Source: Brevundimonas sp. 357 (lineage in GTDB: Bacteria > Pseudomonadota > Alphaproteobacteria > Caulobacterales > Caulobacteraceae). Taken from it: DNA of 64,000 bases. Both the position numbers and the translations under genes were made by a program. The notes below the pieces were generated by a model, which worked only from the letters and a program-made list of their open reading frames with translations, was not told where the DNA came from and searched no databases. The stretch lies in NCBI RefSeq assembly GCF_003938605.1, contig NZ_RHWX01000003.1, positions 124,001 to 188,000 on the forward strand, read 5' to 3'. This document shows positions 1 through 9,059 of this stretch, piece after piece (the stretch's first letter is position 1; the number at the start of each line of letters is the position of its first letter).

Positions 1-1955
1 TGATCGTCGGCGGCCAGGATGCGCAGGCGGCGCGGCGCGGCTTCTGCGGCCGACGCGACGGCGTCCTTCAGGGCGGGACGCAGCGGTACGGGCGGCGCCT
101 GGGCCGGCTTGAGCGGCAGGCTGAGAATGAAGGCGGCGCCTGCGCCCGGCTCGCTCTCGCAACCCAGGTCGCCGCCCATCATGGCCGCCAGCTCGCGGCA
201 GATCGCCAGGCCCAGGCCAGAGCCGCCGTAGTGGCGGGTAATGTCGCCGTCGGCCTGTTCAAAGCGGTTGAACAGGCGCGCTTGCGTCTGGGCGTCGAAG
301 CCGATGCCGGTGTCCTGAACCATGAAGCGCAGGGTCTGGGGCGCCTCGGCCGGGACGGCGTCGACGGTCAGGCTGACGAAGCCCGAGGCGGTGAACTTGA
401 CGGCGTTGGAGACGAGGTTGGTCAGCACCTGCTTCAGGCGTACCGGATCGCCATAGGTCCACACCTGGGCCCCGGGCGCGACCTCGACAATGAACTGCAG
501 CCCCTTGTCCCTGGCGGCGGCGGCGTAGAGGAGGGCGGCTTCCTCCACCGTGCGGGCCAGGTCGAGCGGTTCCTCCTTCAGCTCCAGGCGACCGGATTCG
601 ACGCGGGCCAGGTCCAGGATGTCGCTGAGCAGGGTCTGGAGGGTGCGGCTGGAGGACTGGATCAGCTCGAGCATTTCCTGCTGGTGCTGCGACAGTTCGG
701 TGCGCGTCAGCGCCTGGGCCACGCCGATCACGCCGTTCAAGGGAGTGCGGATTTCATGGCTCATATTGGCCAGGAAGCGGCTCTTGGCGCGATTGGCGGC
801 GTCGGCGGCGTCGGCGGCGTCGCGCGCCTCGGCCAGGGCGTCGGCGTTGCGCTTCAGGTCGCTGATGTCCGAGCAGACGGTGACGGCGCCGCCGCCGACG
901 GTGGGGCGGTCCTGGACGCGCAACCAGCGGCCGGCGACTTGCATTTCGCGCGGGGCGAGGAGCGTTCGGCGGCTGGTCAAGCGCTCCGAGATCCAGGCCT
1001 CTTCGCGACCGATGGCGTCGGCGTAGACGCCGGCCCTGATGCCGACTTCTAGCACTTTGCGGAAGGAGACGCCGGGCCGCAGTACGGGGGCCAGATGCGG
1101 GTGAAACTCGCTGTAGCGCTGATTCCACATGACGAGGCGATCATCGGCGTCATAGACGCCGACGCCGTCCGGCATGGCTTGGACGGCTTCCAGAAGCTGC
1201 CCCAGGACGCTGCGTCGCGACCACCAGATCATGCCGGTGAAGAAGGCGGCCACGCTGAGGGTCAGAGCCACGCCGAGCGCGATCCACAAGGTGACGACGG
1301 CGGCGCTCGCCCCTTGGCTGAGAAGCACGCCCGGCGCGGGGGTCAGGCTTACCGCCGTCATGGCGATGAAGTGCAGCCAGGCGACGCCGCCGGAAGACAG
1401 GACCGTGGCGGCGGCCAGACCGCGCCATTTGTTCATCGCAGGCAGCCAGGCGACCGCGCTGAAAAGGACAAGCGCGCCCGCCACGGCCAGAACGACCCGC
1501 GGCGCGTTCCAGGTCAGGACCGCCCCGGACAGGTGCATCGCATCCATGCCGACGAAGTGCATGGCCGCGACTCCGGCCGTGATGACGGCGCCGGCGGACA
1601 GGGTGGAGCGGCGCCGCCAGCCGGCCTCGGTCGCGCCGACCAGATGCAACTGCATGGCGACCCAGAAGGCGGCCGTGACGATCACCAGCGACAGGAAGGT
1701 TTGTAAAGGATCGTAGCGGATATCCACCCCGACGTCGTAGGCCAGCATGGCGATGAAGTGGGTCGTCCACACGCCCAGTCCGGCGACCAGCGGCGCCGAC
1801 AGGGTGTAGGGACGACGCGCGCGGGGCGACAGGCGACGGGCGCGTTCGGACAGAAGCAGGGCGATGCCGATGCTGAAGACGCAAGCCAGGATGGCCAGGG
1901 AGGCGATTCGCCAGTCGTGGCGTTCAACCAGACAGCCCAAGACGCCGCCCATCAT
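1..1955 (-). CDS. MHYT-domain hybrid sensor histidine kinase (partial, C-terminus off the left edge)
   Basis: This frame is open from the start codon to the window edge (about 651 residues). The N-terminal third is membrane-embedded and carries three repeats of the MHYT sensor type (THFIAM, MHFVGM, LHFIAM), a family thought to bind metal and sense a diatomic gas or redox change. A PAS-like segment follows (PDGVGVYDADDRLVMWNQRY), then a short coiled coil, the H-box (FLANMSHEIRTPLNGVIG), the N-box (LTNLVSNAVKF) and the G boxes (DTGIGFD, GSGLGLAI). The last visible residues, RILAADD, look like the start of a receiver domain, so it is probably a hybrid kinase. Two ATGs stand in tandem at the start behind GAGGGAG; the outer one was chosen. 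The signal and the output partner are unknown. Confidence 0.85.
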   Translation of the reverse strand, partial: MMGGVLGCLVERHDWRIASLAILACVFSIGIALLLSERARRLSPRARRPYTLSAPLVAGLGVWTTHFIAMLAYDVGVDIRYDPLQTFLSLVIVTAAFWVAMQLHLVGATEAGWRRRSTLSAGAVITAGVAAMHFVGMDAMHLSGAVLTWNAPRVVLAVAGALVLFSAVAWLPAMNKWRGLAAATVLSSGGVAWLHFIAMTAVSLTPAPGVLLSQGASAAVVTLWIALGVALTLSVAAFFTGMIWWSRRSVLGQLLEAVQAMPDGVGVYDADDRLVMWNQRYSEFHPHLAPVLRPGVSFRKVLEVGIRAGVYADAIGREEAWISERLTSRRTLLAPREMQVAGRWLRVQDRPTVGGGAVTVCSDISDLKRNADALAEARDAADAADAANRAKSRFLANMSHEIRTPLNGVIGVAQALTRTELSQHQQEMLELIQSSSRTLQTLLSDILDLARVESGRLELKEEPLDLARTVEEAALLYAAAARDKGLQFIVEVAPGAQVWTYGDPVRLKQVLTNLVSNAVKFTASGFVSLTVDAVPAEAPQTLRFMVQDTGIGFDAQTQARLFNRFEQADGDITRHYGGSGLGLAICRELAAMMGGDLGCESEPGAGAAFILSLPLKPAQAPPVPLRPALKDAVASAAEAAPRRLRILAADD

Positions 1956-2098
1956 GATGCTCCCTCAGCCCCTAGCCGTTCCGCCGTAAATCCGTGAAGA
2001 AACCAAGCTACACATCCCGTGCGTCGATCCGGCCGACTCAGCGGGCTGCCGACGAACCATAGGTCGTGCTGCTGAATAATGAGATAACGTCGGTCTAG

Positions 2099-3496
2099 AT
2101 GCCTTACGATCACTCTCCGTCACCTGTCGCGCCTACGGCGTCGTCCCGGTTGTGGACCGCCGGCGCCAGCGGAGGCGTCGCTATCCTGGTGATGGCGGTC
2201 CTGGCGGTGATGAAGCCTGAGCTGGCGGGCTGGCTGGCGGCGGGGGCCGTCGCGGTCGCGCTGGCGACCTGGCTGGTGAACCGCAATCCGCCGGCGGCCG
2301 CCGATGAGATGGAATTCGAGCCCGGCGCCGTCGACCTGGGGCCTGATGCGGCCCTGCTGGGCGATGTGTTCGAGGCGCTGGACGATCCCTTGCTGATCAT
2401 CAGCGGCGGCGAGGCCGACGACATCGCCGGACGCCGCATCGCCCTGGCCAATGCGGCGGCGCGCGAGCTGTTCAAGCTGAACGGGACGGGTGGGGGGCTG
2501 CTGGTCTCGGTGCTGCGCGAGCCGCGCGTGCTGGAGGCGGTGGACGAGGCTCTGTTCGAAGGCGTCGGCGCCGAGGTCGATTATGTCGGCGGCGGCGTTC
2601 AGGAGCGGCACTGGCGAGCCTTCGTGCGTCCTCTGCCGACGCGCGAGGCTTCGGCCTGGGGCGGCGGGGCGCTGACGTTGCTGGCGCTCCGCGACGAGAC
2701 GGACGTGCGCCGCATGGAGAAGATGCGCGTCGATTTCCTGGCCAACGCCAGCCACGAACTGCGCACGCCGCTGGCCTCGCTGTCGGGGTTCATCGAGACG
2801 CTGAAGGGCCACGCCAAGGACGACCCCAAGGCGCGCGACAAATTTCTCGACATCATGGCGGTGCAGGCCGACCGGATGCGGCGGCTGGTCGCCGATCTGC
2901 TGTCGCTGAGCCGGATCGAGCTGAACGAACACATCGCGCCCCTGGGCCGGGTCAACCTGGCGCGGGCGACGGCCGATGTGGTCGATGCGGTCAGCGTCAT
3001 CTCCAGCGAGCGGCAGGTGACGATCCATGCGGAGCTGCCGCACGGCGGCGCGGCCGTGACCGGCGACCGGGACGAGATCGCCCAGGTGGTGCAGAACCTG
3101 ATCGACAACGCTCTGAAATATTCCAGCGCAGGCGGGACCATAGAGGTCGGCATCGAGATCGACCGCACCCTGGACGAGGCCATGGCGGCGCGGATGGCCG
3201 AGGGCAACCGTCTGTCGCTGGCGACCCCCGATCGCGAGACGGGTCAGCGCTACGCCGTCGTCACCGTGCGCGACCACGGGCCGGGCATGGCGCGCGAGCA
3301 CCTGCCGCGCCTGACGGAGCGATTCTATCGCGTCGAGGGCCAGAAGAGCGGCGATCGACAGGGCACGGGCCTGGGCCTGGCCATCGTGCGGCACATCATC
3401 ATTCGCCACCGGGGCGGCCTGTCCGTGGACAGCGCGCCCGGGCATGGGGCGATCTTCGCGGCCTGTTTCCCCCTGGCTCCGCCATCCGAGGCGTGA
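2099..3496 (+). CDS. phoR: Phosphate regulon sensor histidine kinase PhoR
   Basis: PhoR is the membrane sensor kinase that phosphorylates PhoB when phosphate is scarce and is restrained by the Pst transporter and PhoU. The 465-residue protein has two N-terminal membrane segments (about residues 22-38 and 41-60), a PAS-like region (about 85-200), the HisKA H-box with His219 in FLANASHELRTPLASLSG, the N-box QNLIDNALKY and the G boxes DHGPGM and GTGLGLAI. It lies just upstream of pstCAB-phoU-phoB on the same strand, as in Caulobacter, which supports PhoR over a generic kinase. A 163-bp gap holding a Pho box separates it from pstC, so it may be transcribed on its own. Confidence 0.93.
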   Translation: MPYDHSPSPVAPTASSRLWTAGASGGVAILVMAVLAVMKPELAGWLAAGAVAVALATWLVNRNPPAAADEMEFEPGAVDLGPDAALLGDVFEALDDPLLIISGGEADDIAGRRIALANAAARELFKLNGTGGGLLVSVLREPRVLEAVDEALFEGVGAEVDYVGGGVQERHWRAFVRPLPTREASAWGGGALTLLALRDETDVRRMEKMRVDFLANASHELRTPLASLSGFIETLKGHAKDDPKARDKFLDIMAVQADRMRRLVADLLSLSRIELNEHIAPLGRVNLARATADVVDAVSVISSERQVTIHAELPHGGAAVTGDRDEIAQVVQNLIDNALKYSSAGGTIEVGIEIDRTLDEAMAARMAEGNRLSLATPDRETGQRYAVVTVRDHGPGMAREHLPRLTERFYRVEGQKSGDRQGTGLGLAIVRHIIIRHRGGLSVDSAPGHGAIFAACFPLAPPSEA

Positions 3497-3557
3497 AGTC
3501 CGGGTTCGGACCGATCGTCATGGACCTGCGACATTGCGGCTGGGCGTCGTAACAGAA

Positions 3558-3575
3558 CTGTCATCCAGCCGTCTT
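3558..3575 (+). promoter_or_regulatory. Candidate Pho box (PhoB operator) upstream of pstC
   Basis: The sequence CTGTCAT-CCAG-CCGTCTT is two direct 7-mers in 11-bp register. The first half is a perfect match to the classical PhoB half-site CTGTCAT and the second matches 5 of 7. It ends 84 bp before the pstC start, in the only sizeable gap of the phosphate cluster. Autoregulation of pst by PhoB is established in many proteobacteria; binding here is inferred. Confidence 0.72.
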
Positions 3576-3659
3576 AATCCGCTGACGTATCGCAGGCAGT
3601 TTCCCGGCCGAAACGCACCGAACCCGGCGCGTTCCTGATTCCTGCGCTGATCGGACCGG

Positions 3660-5090
3660 ATGATCTGGATTTTCCTGCTGCTGCTGATCGCCTTCGCCGT
3701 CCTGGCCTATGTGGCCGGGCGGGCCTTGGCCGTTCGTCGGAGCCAGGGGGCGAAGTCGCATTCGCGTCCTGGCCAACACGGGCTTTACGCCCTGATTTGG
3801 GTCGGGGTTCCGGCGCTGGCGATGCTGATCGCCGCCTCGGTCTTCTCGACCTCCATCGAGCAGCAGATGATGCGGGCGGGCGCGCCTGACAGCGTCACCC
3901 AGCTGGAGCCGTTCCGCCGCGAAGCCTTCTTCGCCGACGCCCGTCTGGTCGGAGCGGGGCAGGAGGCGCGCCAGATCTGGCCCGCGCCCTATGCCGAAGA
4001 GCTGCCGGCCGAGGGCCGCCGCGCCCATCGCATCGCTGCGGCCTTGAACTGGGGCGGGGGCGTCGCCGCCCTGATCGCCGCCGTGCTGGGCGGCTTGTTC
4101 GTCTTCACCCGCATCCGTCCCGACCTGCGCGCGCGCAACAAGGTCGAAGGCTGGATCACCGGCGTCCTGTTCGCCTGTTCGGCGGTGGCGGTGCTGACCA
4201 CGGTCGGCATCATCTTCTCGCTGGTGATCGATTCCTTGCGCTTCTTCAGCATGGTGCCGATCACCGAGTTCCTGTTCGGGACCAAGTGGAGCCCGCAGAT
4301 CGCCATCCGCGCCGATCAGGTCGGGTCGTCGGGCGCCTTCGGGGCCGTGCCGCTGTTCGCGGGCACCTTCCTGATCATGGCCATCGCCATGGCGGTGGCC
4401 GCCCCGATCGGCCTGTTCTCGGCCGTCTATCTGTCGGAATATTCGGGCAAGAAGACCCGCGCCCTGGTCAAACCTGCGCTGGAGGTTCTGGCCGGGGTGC
4501 CGACCGTGGTCTACGGCTTCTTCGCCGCCCTGACGGTGGGGCCGGCGCTGCGCGTCTTCTTCAACGGCATCGGCGAGATGCTGATCGGCGGGCCGTTCAA
4601 TGAGCTGGGCCTCTATCTGTCGCTGGTCCAGAACCAGATGGCCCTGGTCGCGGGCGCGGTCATGGGGATCATGCTGATCCCCTTCGTCAGCTCCCTGTCG
4701 GACGACATTCTGAACGCGGTGCCGCAGTCCCTGCGCGACGGCTCCTACGCCATGGGCGCCACCAAGTCCGAGACGATCAAGAAGGTGCTGCTGCCCGCCG
4801 CCCTGCCGGGCGTGGCCGGGGCCCTGCTGCTGGCCGTGTCGCGCGCCATCGGCGAGACCATGATCGTGACCATGGCCGCCGGTCTGGCCGCCAAGCTGAC
4901 CCTGAACCCGCTGGAGACGGTCACGACCGTCACCGTCCAGATCGTCACCCTGCTGACCGGCGACCAGGAGTTCAACAGTCCCAAAACCCTGGCCGCCTTC
5001 GGCCTGGGCCTGACCCTGTTCGTCGTCACCCTGCTGCTCAACATCGTCGCCATGCGCATCGTGCAAGCCTATCGGGAACAGTATGACTGA
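3660..5090 (+). CDS. pstC: Phosphate ABC transporter permease PstC
   Basis: PstC is one of the two inner-membrane subunits of the high-affinity phosphate importer. At 476 residues it is longer than the E. coli form because of an N-terminal membrane helix (residues 2-22), a second helix (about 42-62) and a soluble loop before the transport core. The core has the binding-protein-dependent permease (EAA) loop around RDGSYAMGATKSETIKKV followed by PGVAGALLLAVSRAIGETM. The stop overlaps the pstA start by 8 bp, so translation is probably coupled. No pstS precedes it; the substrate-binding protein must be encoded elsewhere. Confidence 0.94.
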   Translation: MIWIFLLLLIAFAVLAYVAGRALAVRRSQGAKSHSRPGQHGLYALIWVGVPALAMLIAASVFSTSIEQQMMRAGAPDSVTQLEPFRREAFFADARLVGAGQEARQIWPAPYAEELPAEGRRAHRIAAALNWGGGVAALIAAVLGGLFVFTRIRPDLRARNKVEGWITGVLFACSAVAVLTTVGIIFSLVIDSLRFFSMVPITEFLFGTKWSPQIAIRADQVGSSGAFGAVPLFAGTFLIMAIAMAVAAPIGLFSAVYLSEYSGKKTRALVKPALEVLAGVPTVVYGFFAALTVGPALRVFFNGIGEMLIGGPFNELGLYLSLVQNQMALVAGAVMGIMLIPFVSSLSDDILNAVPQSLRDGSYAMGATKSETIKKVLLPAALPGVAGALLLAVSRAIGETMIVTMAAGLAAKLTLNPLETVTTVTVQIVTLLTGDQEFNSPKTLAAFGLGLTLFVVTLLLNIVAMRIVQAYREQYD

Positions 5091-6378
5091 CGCCGCCTCT
5101 CCCTCGACCGGCGTCAGCCCGCGCACCCAGCGTCTGAAAAGCCGCCTGCGCGCCCGCTATGCGCGTGAGACCCGTTTCCGCTGGTACGGCCGTGCGGCCA
5201 TCGGCGTGGCCCTGACCTTCCTGGTGATCCTGCTCGGCAGCATCGTCACCCAGGGCTACACCGCCTTCTACGCCCATACCGTGACCCTGCCGGTCTATAT
5301 GGACCCGGCGCGGATCGACCGTTCCTATCCGCAGGGCGCCAATTTCGAGCAGATCGTCGCCGAGCAGCAGATCCGCCGCCTGGGAATCCAGGACGACGAA
5401 CAGGGAACCAAGGCCTCGGCCATGAAGGCCCTGCTGTCCTCGGAGCTGAAGTTCCAGGCCGCCAAGATGATCGCGCGCCAGCCCGGCCTGCTGGGCCAGA
5501 CCGTGCCGGTCGGCGCGCCGCTGTCGGACGACGCCGAGATGTATCTGAAGGGCAAGATCACCCGCGATCAGCCCGAGGACCAGCGCCGCGTCACCAATGA
5601 GCAGATGGACTGGCTGGACCGGATGAAGGCCTCGGGCGCGGTGCGCGCCCACTTCAACGCCGCCCTGTTCACCAAGGGCGACTCGACCCAGCCGGAGCTG
5701 GCGGGCCTGCTGGGCGCCGTGGTCGGTTCGGCCCTGATGCTGATGGTGACGGCCCTGATCGCCATTCCGGTCGGCGTCGGCGCTGCGGTGTGGCTGGAGG
5801 AATATTCGCCGCGTAACCGCATCACGGCGATCATCGAGGTCAATATCAACAACCTGGCCGCCGTGCCGTCCATCGTCTACGGCCTTCTGGGCTTGGCGCT
5901 GTTCATCAACTTCATGCACCTGCCGCGCGCCAGCCCGCTGGTCGGGGGCCTGGTGCTGGCGCTGATGGCCCTGCCGACCATCATCATCGCCACCCGCTCG
6001 TCGCTGAAGGCGGTGCCGCCCTCGATCCGCGAGGCGGCCCTGGCCATGGGCGCCAGCCGCACCCAGACGGTGTTCGGCCACGTCCTGCCGCTGGCCATGC
6101 CCGGCGTGATGACCGGCGCCATCATCTCCATGGCCCATGCCCTGGGCGAGACGGCGCCGCTGCTGCTGATCGGCATGATCAGCTTCGTGCCTGGCGTGCC
6201 GCACGCCATCGACGAGCCCGTCGGCGCCCTGCCGTCGCTGATCTACATCTGGGAGAACGCCTCTGAGCGCGCCTTCCACGAACGGACGGCGGCCGCCATC
6301 CTTGTCCTTCTCGCCTTCATGATCGTCATGAACGCCGCCGCAGTCCTGCTGCGCCGTCGCTTCGAACGCCGGTGGTAA
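5083..6378 (+). CDS. pstA: Phosphate ABC transporter permease PstA
   Basis: PstA is the second inner-membrane subunit of the phosphate importer. The 431-residue protein has an N-terminal helix (about residues 43-62), a long periplasmic insertion up to about residue 200, as is common in alphaproteobacterial PstA, then the permease core. The EAA loop is visible in [21 protein letters not shown] and is followed by [20 protein letters not shown], parallel to the PstC motif. It overlaps pstC and ends a few bases before pstB, which fits one polycistronic message. Confidence 0.94.
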   Translation: MTDAASPSTGVSPRTQRLKSRLRARYARETRFRWYGRAAIGVALTFLVILLGSIVTQGYTAFYAHTVTLPVYMDPARIDRSYPQGANFEQIVAEQQIRRLGIQDDEQGTKASAMKALLSSELKFQAAKMIARQPGLLGQTVPVGAPLSDDAEMYLKGKITRDQPEDQRRVTNEQMDWLDRMKASGAVRAHFNAALFTKGDSTQPELAGLLGAVVGSALMLMVTALIAIPVGVGAAVWLEEYSPRNRITAIIEVNINNLAAVPSIVYGLLGLALFINFMHLPRASPLVGGLVLALMALPTIIIATRSSLKAVPPSIREAALAMGASRTQTVFGHVLPLAMPGVMTGAIISMAHALGETAPLLLIGMISFVPGVPHAIDEPVGALPSLIYIWENASERAFHERTAAAILVLLAFMIVMNAAAVLLRRRFERRW

Positions 6379-6383
6379 ATCTT

Positions 6384-7256
6384 ATGAAGTCCCGCATCTT
6401 CCGCGCTCCCGACGGCTCGTCGACCGGCGCCGCCTCCTCTGAAGCCGCCACCCTGTCGACCGCCCCGGCCGTCGGCGCCCACGCCTCGGCGCCGCTGGGT
6501 CCGATCAAGATCGCCGCGCGCGACGTCTGCGTCTTCTATGGCGAGAAGCAGGCCCTGTTCGACGTCTCGCTGGAGATTCCGGACAAGACGGTGACGGCGC
6601 TGATCGGCCCGTCGGGTTGCGGCAAGTCGACCTTCCTGCGGACCATGAACCGCATGAACGACACCATCCCCGGCACCCGCGTGACCGGCCGGATCGACAT
6701 GGACGGCGAGGACATCAACGATCGCAAGATCGACCCGGTGCTGCTGCGCGCCCAGGTCGGCATGGTGTTCCAGAAGCCGAACCCCTTCCCCAAGTCGATC
6801 TATGAGAACGTGGCCTATGGGCCCAAGATCCACGGCCTGGCCTCGACCAAGGGCGAGATGGACGAGATCGTCCAGAAGTCGCTGAAGCGCGCCGGTCTGT
6901 GGGACGAGGTCGCCGACCGCCTGCACTCGCCGGGCACCGGCCTGTCGGGCGGCCAGCAGCAGCGTCTGGTCATCGCTCGCGCCATCGCGGTCGAACCCGA
7001 AGTCATCCTGATGGACGAGCCTTGCTCGGCGCTGGATCCGATCGCCACGGCCAAGATCGAGGAGCTGATCGACGAACTGCGCGAGCGTTACTGCATCGTC
7101 ATCGTCACCCACTCGATGGCCCAGGCGGCCCGCGTGTCGCAGCGCACGGCCTTCTTCCACATGGGCAAGCTGGTCGAGACCGGCGACACCGAAGAGATAT
7201 TCACCAACCCGCGCGAAAAGCGCACGCTCGATTACATCACCGGCCGCTTCGGCTGA
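6384..7256 (+). CDS. pstB: Phosphate ABC transporter ATPase PstB
   Basis: PstB hydrolyses ATP to drive phosphate import through PstCA. The 290-residue protein shows the Walker A motif GPSGCGKST, the signature LSGGQQQRL, the Walker B VILMDEP with the D-loop SALDP, and the switch His in IVTHSM. The ATG at 6384 lies 6-8 nt after GGTGG and was chosen over an in-frame GTG at 6372 that would overlap pstA. About 40 N-terminal residues are Ala/Ser/Pro-rich and not part of the ATPase fold. Confidence 0.94.
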   Translation: MKSRIFRAPDGSSTGAASSEAATLSTAPAVGAHASAPLGPIKIAARDVCVFYGEKQALFDVSLEIPDKTVTALIGPSGCGKSTFLRTMNRMNDTIPGTRVTGRIDMDGEDINDRKIDPVLLRAQVGMVFQKPNPFPKSIYENVAYGPKIHGLASTKGEMDEIVQKSLKRAGLWDEVADRLHSPGTGLSGGQQQRLVIARAIAVEPEVILMDEPCSALDPIATAKIEELIDELRERYCIVIVTHSMAQAARVSQRTAFFHMGKLVETGDTEEIFTNPREKRTLDYITGRFG

Positions 7257-7266
7257 GGACGCGACG

Positions 7267-8013
7267 ATGAACCAGCATACGGTCAAGGCTTACGGCGACG
7301 AGCTGAACCAGTTGACGGCCGAGGTGGTCCGCATGGGCGGCCTGGCCGAAGCCCAGGTGGCGGACGCCATCGAATCCGTCGCCCGCCGCGACGTGGCGCT
7401 GGCCAAGGCGGTGGTCGAGCGTGACAACCGCCTGGACGCCCTGCATCGCGACATCGAAAAGAAGGCGATCCGCCTGATCGCCCTGCGCCAGCCGGTCGCC
7501 AGCGACCTGCGCCGGACGCTGGGGGCGATGAAGCTGGCCTCGGACCTGGAACGGACCGGCGACCTGGCCAAGAACATCGCCAAGCGGGCGCTGATCCTGG
7601 CCGAGGCCGAGCCGATGCAGCCCCTGACCCGCTCGATCGAGCGGATGGGACGGCTGGTGTCGAACCGCCTGCGCGACGTGCTGGACGCCTATACGGCCTC
7701 GGAGATCGAGCGCGCCCTGTCGGTCTGGCAGACCGACGACGAGGTGGATGAGCACTACAACGCTCTGTTCCGCGAACTGCTCACCTATATGATGGGCGAC
7801 CCGCGCACGATCACGGCCTGCACCCACCTGCTGTTCATGGCCAAGAACCTGGAGCGGATCGGCGACCACGCGACCAATATCGCCGAGACGGTCCACTATG
7901 AGATCACGGGCGAGGAGATGCTGGGCGAGCGGCCGAAGGCCGTGCCCGGTCCCGGCGAAGAGCCGACGCCGACCCCCCATCTGTCTGCGTCCCCCGACGC
8001 GGCGGACGACTGA
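7267..8013 (+). CDS. phoU: Phosphate signalling protein PhoU
   Basis: PhoU is a cytoplasmic metal-binding helical protein that couples the Pst transporter to PhoR and keeps PhoR in phosphatase mode when phosphate is plentiful. The 248-residue protein has the expected two three-helix repeats. Metal-site patterns are visible as SDLERTGDLAKNIAKR in the first repeat and NLERIGDHATNIAE in the second. It starts 10 bp after pstB and precedes phoB by 44 bp. The last 25 residues are Pro/Ala-rich and outside the fold. Confidence 0.95.
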   Translation: MNQHTVKAYGDELNQLTAEVVRMGGLAEAQVADAIESVARRDVALAKAVVERDNRLDALHRDIEKKAIRLIALRQPVASDLRRTLGAMKLASDLERTGDLAKNIAKRALILAEAEPMQPLTRSIERMGRLVSNRLRDVLDAYTASEIERALSVWQTDDEVDEHYNALFRELLTYMMGDPRTITACTHLLFMAKNLERIGDHATNIAETVHYEITGEEMLGERPKAVPGPGEEPTPTPHLSASPDAADD

Positions 8014-8057
8014 CACCCCTACATCGCTGACGACTTCGACGAACCGGAGAGGCTGAC

Positions 8058-8747
8058 GTGCAACCCTATATCCTGGTGATGGAAGACGAGGACGCCCTGG
8101 CCACCCTGCTCCAGTACAATCTGGAGAAGGAAGGCTATGACGTGGCCGTCGCCGCCGACGGCGAGGAGGGGATGCTGCAGATCGACGAGCGCACCCCCGA
8201 CCTGATCCTGCTGGACTGGATGCTGCCCAAGCTGTCGGGCATCGAGGTCTGCCGTCGCGTGCGCGGCCGGGCCGAGACCCGCAACCTGCCGATCATCATG
8301 CTGACCGCGCGCGGCGAGGAGACGGACCGCGTGCGCGGCCTGGACACCGGCGCCGACGACTATATGACCAAGCCCTTCTCGATGACGGAGCTGACCGCGC
8401 GCATCCGCGCCGTGCTGCGCCGCATCCGTCCGGGTTTGGCCGACGACCGGGTCAACCACGCCGACATCATCATGGACCGCGTCGCCCACCGCGTCAGCCG
8501 CGCGGGCCGCGAGGTGCATCTGGGGCCGACGGAGTTCCGCCTGCTGGACCACTTCCTCAAGCATCCGGGCCGGGTGTTCAGCCGCGAGCAGTTGCTGGAC
8601 GCGGTCTGGGGCTCGGACGTCTACGTCGAGGCCCGCACGGTGGACGTCCACGTCGGCCGCCTGCGCAAGGCGCTGAACGTCGAAGGCACGGTCAACCCTA
8701 TCCGCACCGTGCGCTCGGCGGGCTATTCGCTGGATTTGAATAACTAG
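8058..8747 (+). CDS. phoB: Phosphate regulon response regulator PhoB
   Basis: PhoB is the DNA-binding response regulator that activates the Pho regulon after phosphorylation by PhoR. The 229-residue protein has an N-terminal receiver domain with acidic pocket E9/D10, phospho-acceptor Asp53 in LILLDWMLP and the conserved TKPF lysine. The C-terminal winged helix of the OmpR/PhoB type contains TEFRLLDHFLKHPGRVFSRE and ARTVDVHVGRLRKAL. The start is GTG, preceded by GGAGAGG. It closes the phosphate operon. Confidence 0.95.
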   Translation: MQPYILVMEDEDALATLLQYNLEKEGYDVAVAADGEEGMLQIDERTPDLILLDWMLPKLSGIEVCRRVRGRAETRNLPIIMLTARGEETDRVRGLDTGADDYMTKPFSMTELTARIRAVLRRIRPGLADDRVNHADIIMDRVAHRVSRAGREVHLGPTEFRLLDHFLKHPGRVFSREQLLDAVWGSDVYVEARTVDVHVGRLRKALNVEGTVNPIRTVRSAGYSLDLNN

Positions 8748-8809
8748 GCGGTGACTCCTGCAGCGCGGGCCACGCCGCTCTACGACGCGCCACGGCTCCC
8801 CATCCCCTG

Positions 8810-8916
8810 CCGTCATCCTCGGGCTTGACCCGAGGATCCAGCCGTCCGCCTGCACGGCGTTGAACGGGTGAGCGCGCCGTCGCCTTGGATCCTCGGGTCA
8901 AGCCCGAGGATGACGG
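8810..8916. repeat. Long inverted repeat element, copy 1 (perfect 31-bp arms)
   Basis: Two 31-nt arms at 8810-8840 and 8886-8916 are exact reverse complements, separated by 45 nt. Each arm is itself nearly palindromic around CTCGGGCTTGACCCGAG and carries GTCAT at its outer end. The element fills much of the 312-bp gap between phoB and the next gene; nothing else was recognised there except the strong ribosome-binding site (GGGGGAGGG) of the following gene. Related copies lie at 16217, 18874 and 55579. It could be a cruciform, a terminator or a small mobile repeat. Confidence 0.9.
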
Positions 8917-9059
8917 CGTGTAGAGGCGGGAAACGGCGCGTATGGGGCGAAGCCCGGGCGTGTGGGGCGGGGAGAAGGAAGCTTAAGTTTTCTTCATCTG
9001 CATCCGCTCGCCCCTGCCGCCGCCTCTGAACGACGACGTCGCATCGGGGGAGGGAAGTC

